This document shows, piece after piece, positions 14,535-22,430 of a stretch of DNA of 40,277 bases (position 1 is its first letter; every line of letters starts with the position of its first letter). The notes under the pieces were generated by a model. The model was not told the DNA's origin and made no database searches. It saw only the letters and a program-made list of their open reading frames with translations. The position numbers and the translations under genes were made by a program. The stretch spans positions 1 through 40,277 of the forward strand of contig JAGGVE010000020.1 in assembly GCA_021163505.1 (NCBI GenBank). Direction: 5' to 3'. The DNA comes from Candidatus Iainarchaeum sp. (lineage in GTDB: Archaea; Iainarchaeota; Iainarchaeia; Iainarchaeales; DTGL01).

Positions 14535-14996
14535 ATGTCTCAACGAAAGGCAAAAATCGCAAAAATTCTAAGCGATAAAAAGATTGTAGGCCTTGTTGAA
14601 CCTGTGAAAATAATCGGAAAAAAACGCGCAATAGAAACACTTGCATTGCTTGATACAGGTGCGACGCGTTCAAGTGTTGATTTAAAGATTGCAGCTAGAG
14701 CTGGTTTAGGGCCTATAACAAGCGTTGCTCGCATAAAAAGCAAGGCTGAACCTAAAGGCTATACCCGCAGAGCGATAGTTGCTGGCCAAATAGAGATTGC
14801 AGGCGTAAGAAGAAAGGTGCACTTTACGCTGGCGGATCGCTTGGGTATGCGCTACCCTGTGCTCGTTGGCAGGGATGTTCTGCATGAGGGTTTTGTGGTT
14901 GATATAGAAAAAACGCACAATGGGTTTAAACTTACTGATATAAAGGAAGATGTTGAGCAAAATGCCAGAGATAAAAATAAGAGAAGCAAAGCTTAG
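14535..14996 (+). CDS. RimK-associated retropepsin-like protease (PF05618 type)
   Basis: This is a 153-residue protein. LALLDTGATRSSVDLKIAAR holds the aspartic-protease triad Asp40-Thr-Gly. YPVLVGRDVLHEGFVVDIEKT matches the C-terminal block (pvLlGr..L...f.VD) of the family once called ATP-dependent zinc proteases (COG4067) and now seen as retropepsin-like. One DTG per chain means it should act as a homodimer. Members are commonly encoded beside RimK-type ATP-grasp ligases and are thought to cut or trim the ligated products. Here it diverges from two such ligase genes across a 150-bp promoter region with several TATA-like stretches. The lysine-rich tail (ARDKNKRSKA) overlaps the following acetyltransferase gene. 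Confidence 0.85.
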   Translation: MSQRKAKIAKILSDKKIVGLVEPVKIIGKKRAIETLALLDTGATRSSVDLKIAARAGLGPITSVARIKSKAEPKGYTRRAIVAGQIEIAGVRRKVHFTLADRLGMRYPVLVGRDVLHEGFVVDIEKTHNGFKLTDIKEDVEQNARDKNKRSKA

Positions 14997-15426
14997 TGAT
15001 GCAGAAGCGTTAACTACTCTATACCCTCACTGGGGCATCGAATTAGCAGAAAAGCGAATTGGAAGGGCTCTCAATAGCAAATATGAGAAGCGTTATATTG
15101 CTGAGATTGATGGCAAAGTGGTCGCACATCTCCTCGTTAGGTTTGAGCGAGGCGCCCATAAACATTTAGCAACTTTTTATTCTCTCATTGTTCATCCGGA
15201 ATACAGAAAAAAAGGCATAGCTACAAAGCTTGTTGAATATGCTATCTCAAAGCTCCCTGAAAATATTGAAATTGTTCTTGCTCAAGTGCAGCATGATAAT
15301 GTTGGCTCTTTAATGCTCTTCAAAAAGCTTGGGTTTGAGCAGTATGGATTGCTGAAGGATGCTTGGAAAAAAGAGAAAAGCTGCAAGGATAATATTCTTC
15401 TTAAAAGAGCGGTAAGAAAACCATAA
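14962..15426 (+). CDS. GNAT-family N-acetyltransferase
   Basis: This is a 154-residue protein. IKIREAKLSDAEAL opens the fold. FYSLIVHPEYRKKGIATKLVEYA is motif A, with the R-x-x-G-I-A acetyl-CoA loop. NVGSLMLFKKLGFEQYGLL is motif B. It resembles RimI-like protein N-acetyltransferases, but the substrate cannot be told. The gene overlaps the retropepsin by about 35 bp, so translation is probably coupled. An in-frame ATG at 14950 is an alternative start with AAAGGAAG directly before it. The operon position suggests that it may act on the same proteins as the ATP-grasp/protease module. Confidence 0.85.
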   Translation: MPEIKIREAKLSDAEALTTLYPHWGIELAEKRIGRALNSKYEKRYIAEIDGKVVAHLLVRFERGAHKHLATFYSLIVHPEYRKKGIATKLVEYAISKLPENIEIVLAQVQHDNVGSLMLFKKLGFEQYGLLKDAWKKEKSCKDNILLKRAVRKP

Positions 15427-15439
15427 AAAGTTGCCAAAA

Positions 15440-15889
15440 TTAAACAAATACCTCATCTATGCCAAGATCAAGCGGAATGCGCTTTTTTATTATGGAGCTT
15501 TTGTATTTCTTTGCGTTGTATGCTTTTATTCGCACAACTTTTGCGTCTATGTTATGCTGCTTTAAAAATCTTTTAATAGTTTGTTTGCTAACTTTATGGT
15601 CATAACCCAAAGCAATAACATCTGGCCTATATTTTAAAATCATTTCAAGCTTATCCCTCTTCGAGCCCAAAACCGCTTTATCAACAAACCGCAACGCGTT
15701 TATTATCGCTAATCTTTGCTTTTCATCCTTCAATGGCCTGTAACCTTTTTCTTTCAATGCGTTTTCATCGCGAGCTATAACAACTATTAATTTAGAGCCC
15801 AAAGCTTTAGCTTTCTTTAGATAGTATAGATGCCCGGGATGCAATATATCAAAGCAGCCAAAAGCAAGCACAAGTTTTTCCTTCCCCAT
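15440..15889 (-). CDS. ribL: FAD synthase (FMN adenylyltransferase), RibL-type
   Basis: This is a 149-residue protein of the cytidylyltransferase-like nucleotidyltransferase superfamily. LAFGCFDILHPGHLYYLKKAKALG holds the H-x-G-H signature; VVIARDENALKEKGYRPLKDEKQRLAIINALRFVD and PDVIALGYDHKVS follow. The short archaeal form with Cys near the C-terminus in some members matches RibL (MJ1179), which makes FAD from FMN and ATP. A glycerol-3-phosphate cytidylyltransferase would look similar, so the assignment is strong but not absolute. It is transcribed alone and diverges from the Yip1-like gene across an AT-rich 78-bp promoter region. Confidence 0.82.
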   Translation of the reverse strand: MGKEKLVLAFGCFDILHPGHLYYLKKAKALGSKLIVVIARDENALKEKGYRPLKDEKQRLAIINALRFVDKAVLGSKRDKLEMILKYRPDVIALGYDHKVSKQTIKRFLKQHNIDAKVVRIKAYNAKKYKSSIIKKRIPLDLGIDEVFV

Positions 15890-15967
15890 CTCTTTCTATA
15901 TGAAAGGAAATTAATAAAAGGTTAAATTTAAATACATATTAAAGTTAAAAACTTAATTGGTGGGCAT

Positions 15968-16681
15968 ATGCTTGTAAATCCATTTATAGTGCTTGCGCAT
16001 CCAATAAAAACAATTAAAGACGCTATAGAAAAACCAGATTTCAATACCGCTTTCTTTATAGTATTGATGCCCACTGTTTTACTGATAGTTTTTAATCTCA
16101 TTGCTGGCGTTCCCTTGGATCTTTTCTCTATCGCAAGGCACGGCGCATTGAATTACCTGAGCTGGGTTATCGCAAGCTGTGTATTTTATTTCTTCGCTTT
16201 TCTTGTAGCAGGTAAGAAAATAAAAGGGAAATTCTTGGCAATAATGTGTTCTCTTTCATATATTTGGTTCTTTGTTTCAATAATGATGATTGTTTCTTTT
16301 TTGCTTCTGATAGGCTCGCCAAAATTGATAGCGCTTCAAAATGTTTTGCAGAAGGAATCTCTAACACAAGAAGAAGTACGCGTGCTCTATAATATATTGG
16401 CTAACAGAGATTCTGAAGCATTGCAAAACTTTGAGAGAGTGCACGATATTAGTACTGACCTTAGTGGCTATATGCTTACAGAAGAGGAAGCGGGCATTAT
16501 CAACAATATTACTTTCTTCGGATTTATTTCTGGAATTGTTTTAATGTTCTATACTTCATTCCTTTACCCATTTCTTACGCTAAAACTGATAATAAAACGC
16601 GGCCCAGCAGCAACATTTGTCTTATACCTTATAGTGTTTGCTGCGCTTTACTTTATAGTGCCGCCACTCAGGATTTTTTAG
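15968..16681 (+). CDS. Yip1-like polytopic membrane protein
   Basis: This is a 237-residue protein. It opens with NPFIVLAHPIKTIKDAIEKPDFNTAFFIVLMP, the lead-in typical of Yip1-domain proteins. About five membrane helices follow (around residues 28-50, 63-82, 88-115, 180-200 and 210-232), and a hydrophilic loop lies between 120 and 175. ATG 15968 follows TTGGTGGGCAT. The function of archaeal Yip1-like proteins is not settled. The stop overlaps by 14 bp the end of the convergent exported-protein gene. Confidence 0.65.
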   Translation: MLVNPFIVLAHPIKTIKDAIEKPDFNTAFFIVLMPTVLLIVFNLIAGVPLDLFSIARHGALNYLSWVIASCVFYFFAFLVAGKKIKGKFLAIMCSLSYIWFFVSIMMIVSFLLLIGSPKLIALQNVLQKESLTQEEVRVLYNILANRDSEALQNFERVHDISTDLSGYMLTEEEAGIINNITFFGFISGIVLMFYTSFLYPFLTLKLIIKRGPAATFVLYLIVFAALYFIVPPLRIF

Positions 16682-17126
16682 ATTCTCTTTTTATCAAAAA
16701 CAGAACTATGGGCAAAAGAAATACAAGTAAAGCTGGTTGGGTTTCATCTATGTCCAATGAGTGGAATTTTTTAGGCACAACAAAACTCTGCTTATAAGAG
16801 CAGATACCTGCAGGATTGCAATTACTTTTAACTTCAGCAACAACATAATAGTTTCCCGGGTTAAGTGTGCCATAACTACTAAGGTCATTATAACCACATG
16901 TGCCATCTATTGCTCCAAATGGCTGGCCTCCCTGTTCATTATACACAGTTATTCTTACCTGTCCATTTGTTGGTGAACCAGCGTCATCATAGCATTCGAC
17001 ATAAACCATTGCCTGTCCATCTGAAACGGAAATGTTCATATCTGTTATGGAGTACAATGCGCTTGCTTCGCTTAGGAAAACGCCGAATAAAAGAAATGTT
17101 ACTACCAAATACAAGTTTTTTTGCAT
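16668..17126 (-). CDS. Small exported protein with C-terminal membrane anchor
   Basis: This is a 152-residue protein. A signal peptide (MQKNLYLVVTFLLFGVFLSEASA) is followed by about 100 residues rich in Gly, Tyr and Ser with strand-like alternation (MVYVECYDDAGSPT, QVRITVYNEQGG). Four or five cysteines follow, including NPAGICSYK. Then come a hydrophobic segment (LLVFLLPIVLFLI) and the basic end KRESKKS, like a membrane anchor. It has no recognised family. The layout of an Ig-like domain with a C-terminal anchor suggests a surface protein. The 3' end overlaps the Yip1-like gene. Confidence 0.65.
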   Translation of the reverse strand: MQKNLYLVVTFLLFGVFLSEASALYSITDMNISVSDGQAMVYVECYDDAGSPTNGQVRITVYNEQGGQPFGAIDGTCGYNDLSSYGTLNPGNYYVVAEVKSNCNPAGICSYKQSFVVPKKFHSLDIDETQPALLVFLLPIVLFLIKRESKKS

Positions 17127-17166
17127 ACAAACACCGTAATAATGATGTTAAAGGTGTTTATTAAAT

Positions 17167-17601
17167 TTATTGTAGCAGCTCTTTGAATGATTGCATTAAC
17201 AGCTTTGGCAGTTGTGAGTAGATTTTCTTGCCTGTGCTAAGAGCGCAACCAATAATCTTGCCTTTAAACTTCAAAGCAACATAGCCCCTTTCCATTTTCC
17301 TTGCAAGCGGCTTTCCTTCTATTAAGTTAAGAAGTTCTTTTTCATCCACTTCGCAAATGCGCTTGTTTATATGCTTTGCTAAAAGCTGCAATGCAAAGCT
17401 TGTTGGCTTCAACCCCCACTTTACAATATGCATAATTCTTAAGCCGGATGTTTGCACGTTAAACTCTTGCGGTTTTTTTAGCCCCTTCGCTACTAACCAA
17501 ATGGAATTGCCAACCCTTACAAATTCTTTACCTGCAAAAGCGCTTTTCGGTACTCCAAAGCTTGCAAAGTATTCTTCAACCTCTTTTCTTAAGCTTTGCA
17601 A
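17167..17601 (-). CDS. PUA-like partner of the m5C methyltransferase (COG3270-like)
   Basis: This is a 144-residue protein. VEEYFASFGVPKSAFAGKEFVRVGNSIWLVAKG and LRIMHIVKWGLKPTSFALQLLAKH resemble the pre-PUA part, and LARKMERGYVALKFKGKIIGCALSTG the PUA part, of the C-terminal region found fused in RsmF-type m5C methyltransferases and alone in archaea. The PUA domain binds RNA. The gene starts 26 bp inside the end of the methyltransferase gene, so translation is coupled. It probably supplies the RNA-binding half of the enzyme as a separate chain. Confidence 0.72.
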   Translation of the reverse strand: MQSLRKEVEEYFASFGVPKSAFAGKEFVRVGNSIWLVAKGLKKPQEFNVQTSGLRIMHIVKWGLKPTSFALQLLAKHINKRICEVDEKELLNLIEGKPLARKMERGYVALKFKGKIIGCALSTGKKIYSQLPKLLMQSFKELLQ

Positions 17602-18472
17602 TGTATGCGCCTCCTGAATTTAAATGGTGCGGATATACTCGCATAGTGTTTTTCATTTCACTGCAATAGCCTTCGCTACCGAAACTCTCTAAGCCTTTCT
17701 CGTGTGGAAGCTTTAGCTTTAGCGGAAGCACTTTTAAATCACACTCCTGAACAACACTTGAAACTACCCTTTCATTTTCTTCAGGAGCAAAGGTGCATGT
17801 GCAATAAACTATTGTTCCTTTCGGCTTTACAAGCTCGCAAGCTTTTCTTAGCAATGCTTTTTGCAACCTTGATAAGTTTTCCCTTGTTTTTCTAGGCATA
17901 AGGGTTATTTTTTCCTGCAAATTTCCTTCTGCTGTGCATGGGGCATCCACAAGGATATAATCAAAACGCTCTTTTGTAGCTAGCTTCGAAGCATCATTCC
18001 AAGTAACTACTACATTTAAGCAGGCTAACCTTGAAACATTTGCAACTAAGCTCTTCAACCTTGGGATTGATTTATCGTTAGCAACTATTGTGCCTGTATT
18101 TTCCATAAGCGCGCTCAGCTGCGTTGTTTTGCCTCCAGGAGCAGCACACATATCAAGCACATAAGAATCCTTTTCTGGGTTCAACACTAAAGCTGCGAGC
18201 ATTGCAGATTCTTCCTGAATATAATAGTGCCCTAAAGCATGCGCTAAAGTCTTGCCAGGCTTTTCTACTTTGCCTAAGCGAAAAGCATGTTTGTACCATT
18301 CTACCTCTTCAACGCTAGCAAAGCACTCTTCAAGCTCTTCAATTAGCTCAGCTCTTGTTACTTTATGGGGGTTCCATCGCACAGTAACAATTCGCTCGCT
18401 TTTTATAGCCTGCATAAAGGCATCAAAATCGCTTATTATATCCCTGTATCTGTATAATGTTTCTCTCTGCAC
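17576..18472 (-). CDS. NOL1/NOP2/Sun-family RNA m5C methyltransferase
   Basis: This is a 298-residue protein. An N-terminal RNA-binding segment (about 1-75) precedes YYIQEESAMLAALVL and motif I LDMCAAPGGKTTQLSAL. VDAPCTAEG (catalytic-cycle Cys179 of motif IV) and YCTCTFAPEENERVV (nucleophile Cys226 of motif VI) complete the two-cysteine mechanism of this family. It transfers a methyl group to C5 of cytosine in tRNA or rRNA; archaeal homologues of this size (aTrm4-like) modify tRNA. The target here is not determined. The PUA-like gene overlaps its 3' end. Start ATG 18472 lies 54 bp from the divergent 5-FCL gene, so the promoters are short. Confidence 0.93.
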   Translation of the reverse strand: MQRETLYRYRDIISDFDAFMQAIKSERIVTVRWNPHKVTRAELIEELEECFASVEEVEWYKHAFRLGKVEKPGKTLAHALGHYYIQEESAMLAALVLNPEKDSYVLDMCAAPGGKTTQLSALMENTGTIVANDKSIPRLKSLVANVSRLACLNVVVTWNDASKLATKERFDYILVDAPCTAEGNLQEKITLMPRKTRENLSRLQKALLRKACELVKPKGTIVYCTCTFAPEENERVVSSVVQECDLKVLPLKLKLPHEKGLESFGSEGYCSEMKNTMRVYPHHLNSGGAYIAKLKKRG

Positions 18473-18526
18473 AATCTAAGATAATAGGCTTGCTTTTAAA
18501 ATGATTTTGGCAAGGTTTATTCTTAA

Positions 18527-19084
18527 ATGAAGAAAGAGCTTAGAGAAAAATATCTGAAGATAAGAGATTCTTTAAGTGGCGAAGAGCGAAGAATTAAGAG
18601 TGAGCTTATAATGACAAGCGTTCTTCTTCTGCCTGAAACTGCAAGCGCAAACTCAATAAGCTGCTATTTTTCTTTCGGCTCTGAAGTGGATACAAAACAT
18701 CTTATAGAGCTACTTCTCCTAATAGGCAAGCGCGTTTCGGTTCCTTACTGTGATCTTGCAAAGCAGGAAATGCAAATGGTTGAAATAAAAAGCCTGCAGG
18801 ACATCAGCATTAGTTCAAAAATACCGCAACCCAAAGGCATTAGCGTAGTGCCTAAAGAAGCCCTGGATGTTATAATTGTTCCTGGTATCTGCTTTGATCT
18901 TCGCGGCTACAGGATTGGCTTCGGCAATGGTTTTTACGATTCTTACCTAAAAGATGTTTCCGCAACAAAGATTGGCTTAGCGTTTGAAGAGCAGATAATT
19001 GAAAGGCTACCAGCAGAGACGCATGATGAAAGGGTTGATATTATTGTAACAGATAAGCGCGTCATATTTACGCATAAAAAATAA
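18527..19084 (+). CDS. 5-formyltetrahydrofolate cyclo-ligase
   Basis: This is a 185-residue protein. KKELREKYLKIRDSLSGEERR opens the family. YFSFGSEVDTKHLIELLLLIGKRVSVPYC is the ATP/folate region, and DVIIVPGICFDLRGYRIGFGNGFYDSYL is the conserved G-x-G-x-G-x-Y-D block. It converts 5-formyl-tetrahydrofolate to methenyl-tetrahydrofolate with ATP. With the convergent glyA and with folC it indicates a tetrahydrofolate rather than a methanopterin one-carbon pool. The 3' end overlaps glyA by 17 bp on opposite strands. The start is probably leaderless, since AT-rich DNA is immediately upstream. Confidence 0.93.
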   Translation: MKKELREKYLKIRDSLSGEERRIKSELIMTSVLLLPETASANSISCYFSFGSEVDTKHLIELLLLIGKRVSVPYCDLAKQEMQMVEIKSLQDISISSKIPQPKGISVVPKEALDVIIVPGICFDLRGYRIGFGNGFYDSYLKDVSATKIGLAFEEQIIERLPAETHDERVDIIVTDKRVIFTHKK

Positions 19085-20339
19085 ATTCTTTGCAAAGCTC
19101 TTGCACCTGCTGCTTTACGCTTTTTATGGTTGCTGTGCTGTGCGGCTTTTCAAGAACGCGATTTATAAGATACGCCAAGAATTGCATCTCGCTTTCTTTC
19201 ATGCCGCGAGTTGTAGCTGCTGGCGTACCTAAGCGAATACCGCTCGGGTCCCAGGGACTGCGCTTATCGTAAGGAATGGTATTCTTATTGCAGTATATGC
19301 CTGCTTTTTCTAATACTTTTTCCGCCTTCAATCCAGTTATGCCTTTAGATGTCACATCCACAAGCAATAGATGATTATCTGTGCCACCAGAAACAATTCT
19401 ATTGCCTAAGGCTGCTAGCTCTTCAGCAAGCGCTTTTGCGTTTTTCACCACCTGCTTAGCGTAGCGCTTAAAGCTTGGCTGCATCGCTTCTTTAAACGCC
19501 ACTGCCTTTGCAGCTATAACGTTTTCATGAGGACCGCCCTGCAAGAAAGGGAATACTGCTTTATCTACTGCGTTTGCTAACTCTGCTTTACACATTATTG
19601 CAGCGCCTCTGGGGCCGCGAAGCGTTTTGTGCGTTGTTGTAGTAACCACATCAAAATAAGGCGCTGGATTTTCATGTACGCCAGCGCAGCATAAGCCTGC
19701 TATATGCGCTATATCAGCCATTGAGTAAGCGCCTATAGAATCAGCTATTTCCTTAAAGCGCCTGAAATCTATAGCGCGGGGATAAGCAGTATAACCAGAA
19801 AGCAGCACAGCAGGCTTTTCTTTCTTTGCAAGCTTTTCTATAGCATCGTAATCAAGCATCTCTGTTTTTGGATCAACAGCGTAATGCACCGCTTTAAAAA
19901 GCACCCCTGAAAAGTTTACTTTATGGCCATGCGTTAAATGCCCTCCCATATCCAAGCGCAAAGCCATAAATTTATCGCCTGGTTTCATCAATGCAAAGAA
20001 AGCAGCCATGTTTGCAGGCGAGCCACTCAAAGGCTGGACATTTGCATGCTCTGCTTTGAAAAGCTTCTTCAATCTTTTTATCGCTAACAACTCTATTTTA
20101 TCTATTATTTCGTTGCCACCATAGTAGCGCTTCCCTGGATAACCCTCGCTATATTTGTTTGTTGGCACCGTTGCCAATGCTTCAAGCACTGCTTCGCTCA
20201 CCAAGTTTTCACTCGGAATCAGCTCTATGCCTTGCATCTGCCTCTCTTTTTCGCGCAGTATTAAAGAATAAAGCAGCTTGTCTGCTTTTTTGAGTGCTTC
20301 CAGGTGCATTTTATGCTTTTGTTTTTTCGCTTTTTTCAT
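19068..20339 (-). CDS. glyA: Serine hydroxymethyltransferase
   Basis: This is a 423-residue protein. GIELIPSENLVSEAVLEA, NKYSEGYPGKRYYGGNEIID, HVNVQPLSG-like HANVQPLSGSPAN, and VTTTTHKTLRGPRG with the PLP-binding Lys are the diagnostic blocks. It interconverts serine and glycine and charges tetrahydrofolate with a one-carbon unit for purine and thymidylate synthesis. The first ~12 residues (MKKAKKQKHKMH) are a basic extension, and an internal Met at residue 11 could be the true start. The start overlaps the stop of the membrane-protein gene by 4 bp, so it is cotranscribed with that gene and folC. Confidence 0.96.
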   Translation of the reverse strand: MKKAKKQKHKMHLEALKKADKLLYSLILREKERQMQGIELIPSENLVSEAVLEALATVPTNKYSEGYPGKRYYGGNEIIDKIELLAIKRLKKLFKAEHANVQPLSGSPANMAAFFALMKPGDKFMALRLDMGGHLTHGHKVNFSGVLFKAVHYAVDPKTEMLDYDAIEKLAKKEKPAVLLSGYTAYPRAIDFRRFKEIADSIGAYSMADIAHIAGLCCAGVHENPAPYFDVVTTTTHKTLRGPRGAAIMCKAELANAVDKAVFPFLQGGPHENVIAAKAVAFKEAMQPSFKRYAKQVVKNAKALAEELAALGNRIVSGGTDNHLLLVDVTSKGITGLKAEKVLEKAGIYCNKNTIPYDKRSPWDPSGIRLGTPAATTRGMKESEMQFLAYLINRVLEKPHSTATIKSVKQQVQELCKEFIFYA

Positions 20340-21019
20340 TCACCCACCGCTAGCTTGGTTTGAAAGCACCCTTTAACGCTTGGCATTGCCACTTCAAGCT
20401 TTGAAAGAGCATAGCTCAACATATAATAGCTTGCGGTTATTCCGCCCGCAAACATCAGCCTTTCAAATGCAACTATTGGGATAAGTATAATCCAAGCATT
20501 GGCAGGCATCGGCACTGTGTAAAGCCAGAGCGTAGAGCCTATCGCATGCGCTGTGAATGTAGCCCCCAAGCTTCTGAAAAAAGCACTCTTTTTGAAGCGC
20601 AATGATGCTAGCGGAATAAGCCAATAGAGCGTATAGAACCAAACTTTAGAACCAATAGGGTGCATTGCAAATGCAAACATGCAAGCCAAAGGGATTGCTG
20701 CAAAATAAATGCGCTTTTTAGCAGAACCGAAATATGCTGCTGCAAATACCATCGGCGCTAATCTCAGCAAGCCTATTGCATCGAATGCTTTACCAAGAAT
20801 GAAGTAATTTATTAACTGCGCAAAAAGCACAGCTAAAGCTCCGAAAGCCGGGCCTAAAAAAGCGCCAGTGATTGGTGCGAAGAATTGAAAGAATGTGAAG
20901 TACTGCTTTTCAGTCCCAATTATTGGGGAGAAGTTTATTTTATATGAGATAATTGCAATGAAAACAAACACAGCAAAGAAAATTAGTTTTTTGCCCAATC
21001 CCTTTGAAAAACTAAGCAT
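20336..21019 (-). CDS. Polytopic membrane protein, possibly an ECF-type vitamin-transport S component
   Basis: This is a 227-residue, very hydrophobic protein with about six membrane segments. FFQFFAPITGAFLGPAFGALAVLFAQLINYFIL near residues 40-72 resembles the small-residue-rich second/third helix region of ECF substrate-binding subunits. Short basic loops (KKRIYF, RFKKSAFFRS) follow. I chose ATG 21019 because GGTG precedes it by 5 bases; the frame opens at 21085, inside the folC end. It lies between folC and glyA with overlaps or very short gaps, which suggests folate or pterin import by context only. No energy-coupling ATPase or T component is in the window. Confidence 0.45.
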   Translation of the reverse strand: MLSFSKGLGKKLIFFAVFVFIAIISYKINFSPIIGTEKQYFTFFQFFAPITGAFLGPAFGALAVLFAQLINYFILGKAFDAIGLLRLAPMVFAAAYFGSAKKRIYFAAIPLACMFAFAMHPIGSKVWFYTLYWLIPLASLRFKKSAFFRSLGATFTAHAIGSTLWLYTVPMPANAWIILIPIVAFERLMFAGGITASYYMLSYALSKLEVAMPSVKGCFQTKLAVGE

Positions 21020-21074
21020 AGAAGCACCCTGCATAGCGTAAAAACTAAAAACCCTTAAAAAAGTTTCTAAAAGG

Positions 21075-22376
21075 TCATTCAACAACCTTTCTAAGAAAAG
21101 CTCGCGCTTCGCTCACACTGAAAAAAGAGCCGGTAAAAATAGTTAGCTCAGCACTTTCTTCCAACACCATTTTGCAGGCTTCGCTTACTTTTTTTGTTAT
21201 GTATATATCTTTCACATATGGCTCAAATGCTTTCGCTAGCTTGCAAGCTTGCATCCCTCTGAACTGCGCTTTTGTGCATATTAATTTATCTACCTGCCCA
21301 CTTATTGTTTTTGCAATGCGCTTGGCATCTTTATCTTGCGAAATGCCTATCACGAATAGCTTTTCTTCATTTGGGAAGTATTCTTTCAGCGAGTTATGTA
21401 GAGCTTTGAAGCCAGCGGGGTTATGAGCAACATCAAAGAGCAGTTTTCTTTCAGAATCTACAAATTCGAAACGACCAGGTAAAAAGGCCTTTCGCAGGCC
21501 TTCTTTTATTGCTTTTTTTCCAAGTCTAAACCCTTTTGTTTCTAATGCCTGCAGAGCAGCTATCGCTAAAGCGGCATTCCTGACCTGATGCTTGCCCAAA
21601 AGCCTTATTTTCACATTTTTTATAGAATAAAAAGGCTCGCTTTCCGCAACAAAATCAAAGCTCTGGCCTTTCAAGCTGTTGCTTTTCCTTTCTGCATAAA
21701 ATGCATTGCCATAGCGAGCGAATTCCGCATTTTTTTGCCTTGCTTTTTTCTCAAAAGCGCTTGCGATTTTTGCATTTTGCTCAGCGGTTAATACAAAAGA
21801 GCCCTGCTTTATTATGCCTGCTTTCTCGCGAGCAATTTTAGCTAATGAATTCCCTAAATGCTTTGTATGTTCCATACTTATGTTTGTTATTACGCTCACC
21901 AATGCTTCAACAACATTTGTTGCATCTAAGCGGCCGCCCATTCCAACTTCAAGCACAGCTAGCTCACTCTTTTCAGCGAAAAATTGCAAAGCCAGCGAGG
22001 TAACAAACTCAAAATAGCTCAAATCGCTAGCGGTTTTTTCTTTTAGCCTTGCGGTTTTCCTAACAAGTCTTAAAAGCTCTCTGTTGCTTATGCGTTTGTT
22101 GTTTAGCTGTATTCGCTCATTGAAAGAATCCAGATGCGGACTTAAATATAAACCAGTGTTATATCGCTCTGCAAGCGCATAGCTTAAATAGGTGCTCACA
22201 GAGCCTTTGCCATTCGTGCCAGCAACATGCAATGCATTAAACTTTTTCTGCGGGTTTCCCGCATAGCTGAGAAAAGAGAATATGCGTTCTAAGCCGAGAT
22301 CTATGCGATGCAGATCGAAAGAATTGAAATATGCAATAGCATCGTCAATAGTGGTTATGTGCTTTTTTATACGCAT
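21075..22376 (-). CDS. folC: Folylpolyglutamate/dihydrofolate synthase
   Basis: This is a 433-residue protein. LHVAGTNGKGSVSTYLSYAL is the Mur-ligase-type P-loop. TGLYLSPHLDSFNERI, LAVLEVGMGGRLDATN, ISMEHTKHLGNSLAKIAREKAGIIK and LFDVAHNPAGFKAL are further FolC blocks. It adds glutamate to folates (and in some enzymes to dihydropteroate). I chose the Met at 22376: the frame opens at 22418, but that would leave only 12 bp to the divergent purB start. It is the first gene of the folC-membrane protein-glyA unit. Confidence 0.93.
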   Translation of the reverse strand: MRIKKHITTIDDAIAYFNSFDLHRIDLGLERIFSFLSYAGNPQKKFNALHVAGTNGKGSVSTYLSYALAERYNTGLYLSPHLDSFNERIQLNNKRISNRELLRLVRKTARLKEKTASDLSYFEFVTSLALQFFAEKSELAVLEVGMGGRLDATNVVEALVSVITNISMEHTKHLGNSLAKIAREKAGIIKQGSFVLTAEQNAKIASAFEKKARQKNAEFARYGNAFYAERKSNSLKGQSFDFVAESEPFYSIKNVKIRLLGKHQVRNAALAIAALQALETKGFRLGKKAIKEGLRKAFLPGRFEFVDSERKLLFDVAHNPAGFKALHNSLKEYFPNEEKLFVIGISQDKDAKRIAKTISGQVDKLICTKAQFRGMQACKLAKAFEPYVKDIYITKKVSEACKMVLEESAELTIFTGSFFSVSEARAFLRKVVE

Positions 22377-22430
22377 CTTAAAATTCCATAACAAAAACGT
22401 TTTAATGATTTCAAACAAAGCTTTTAATGT

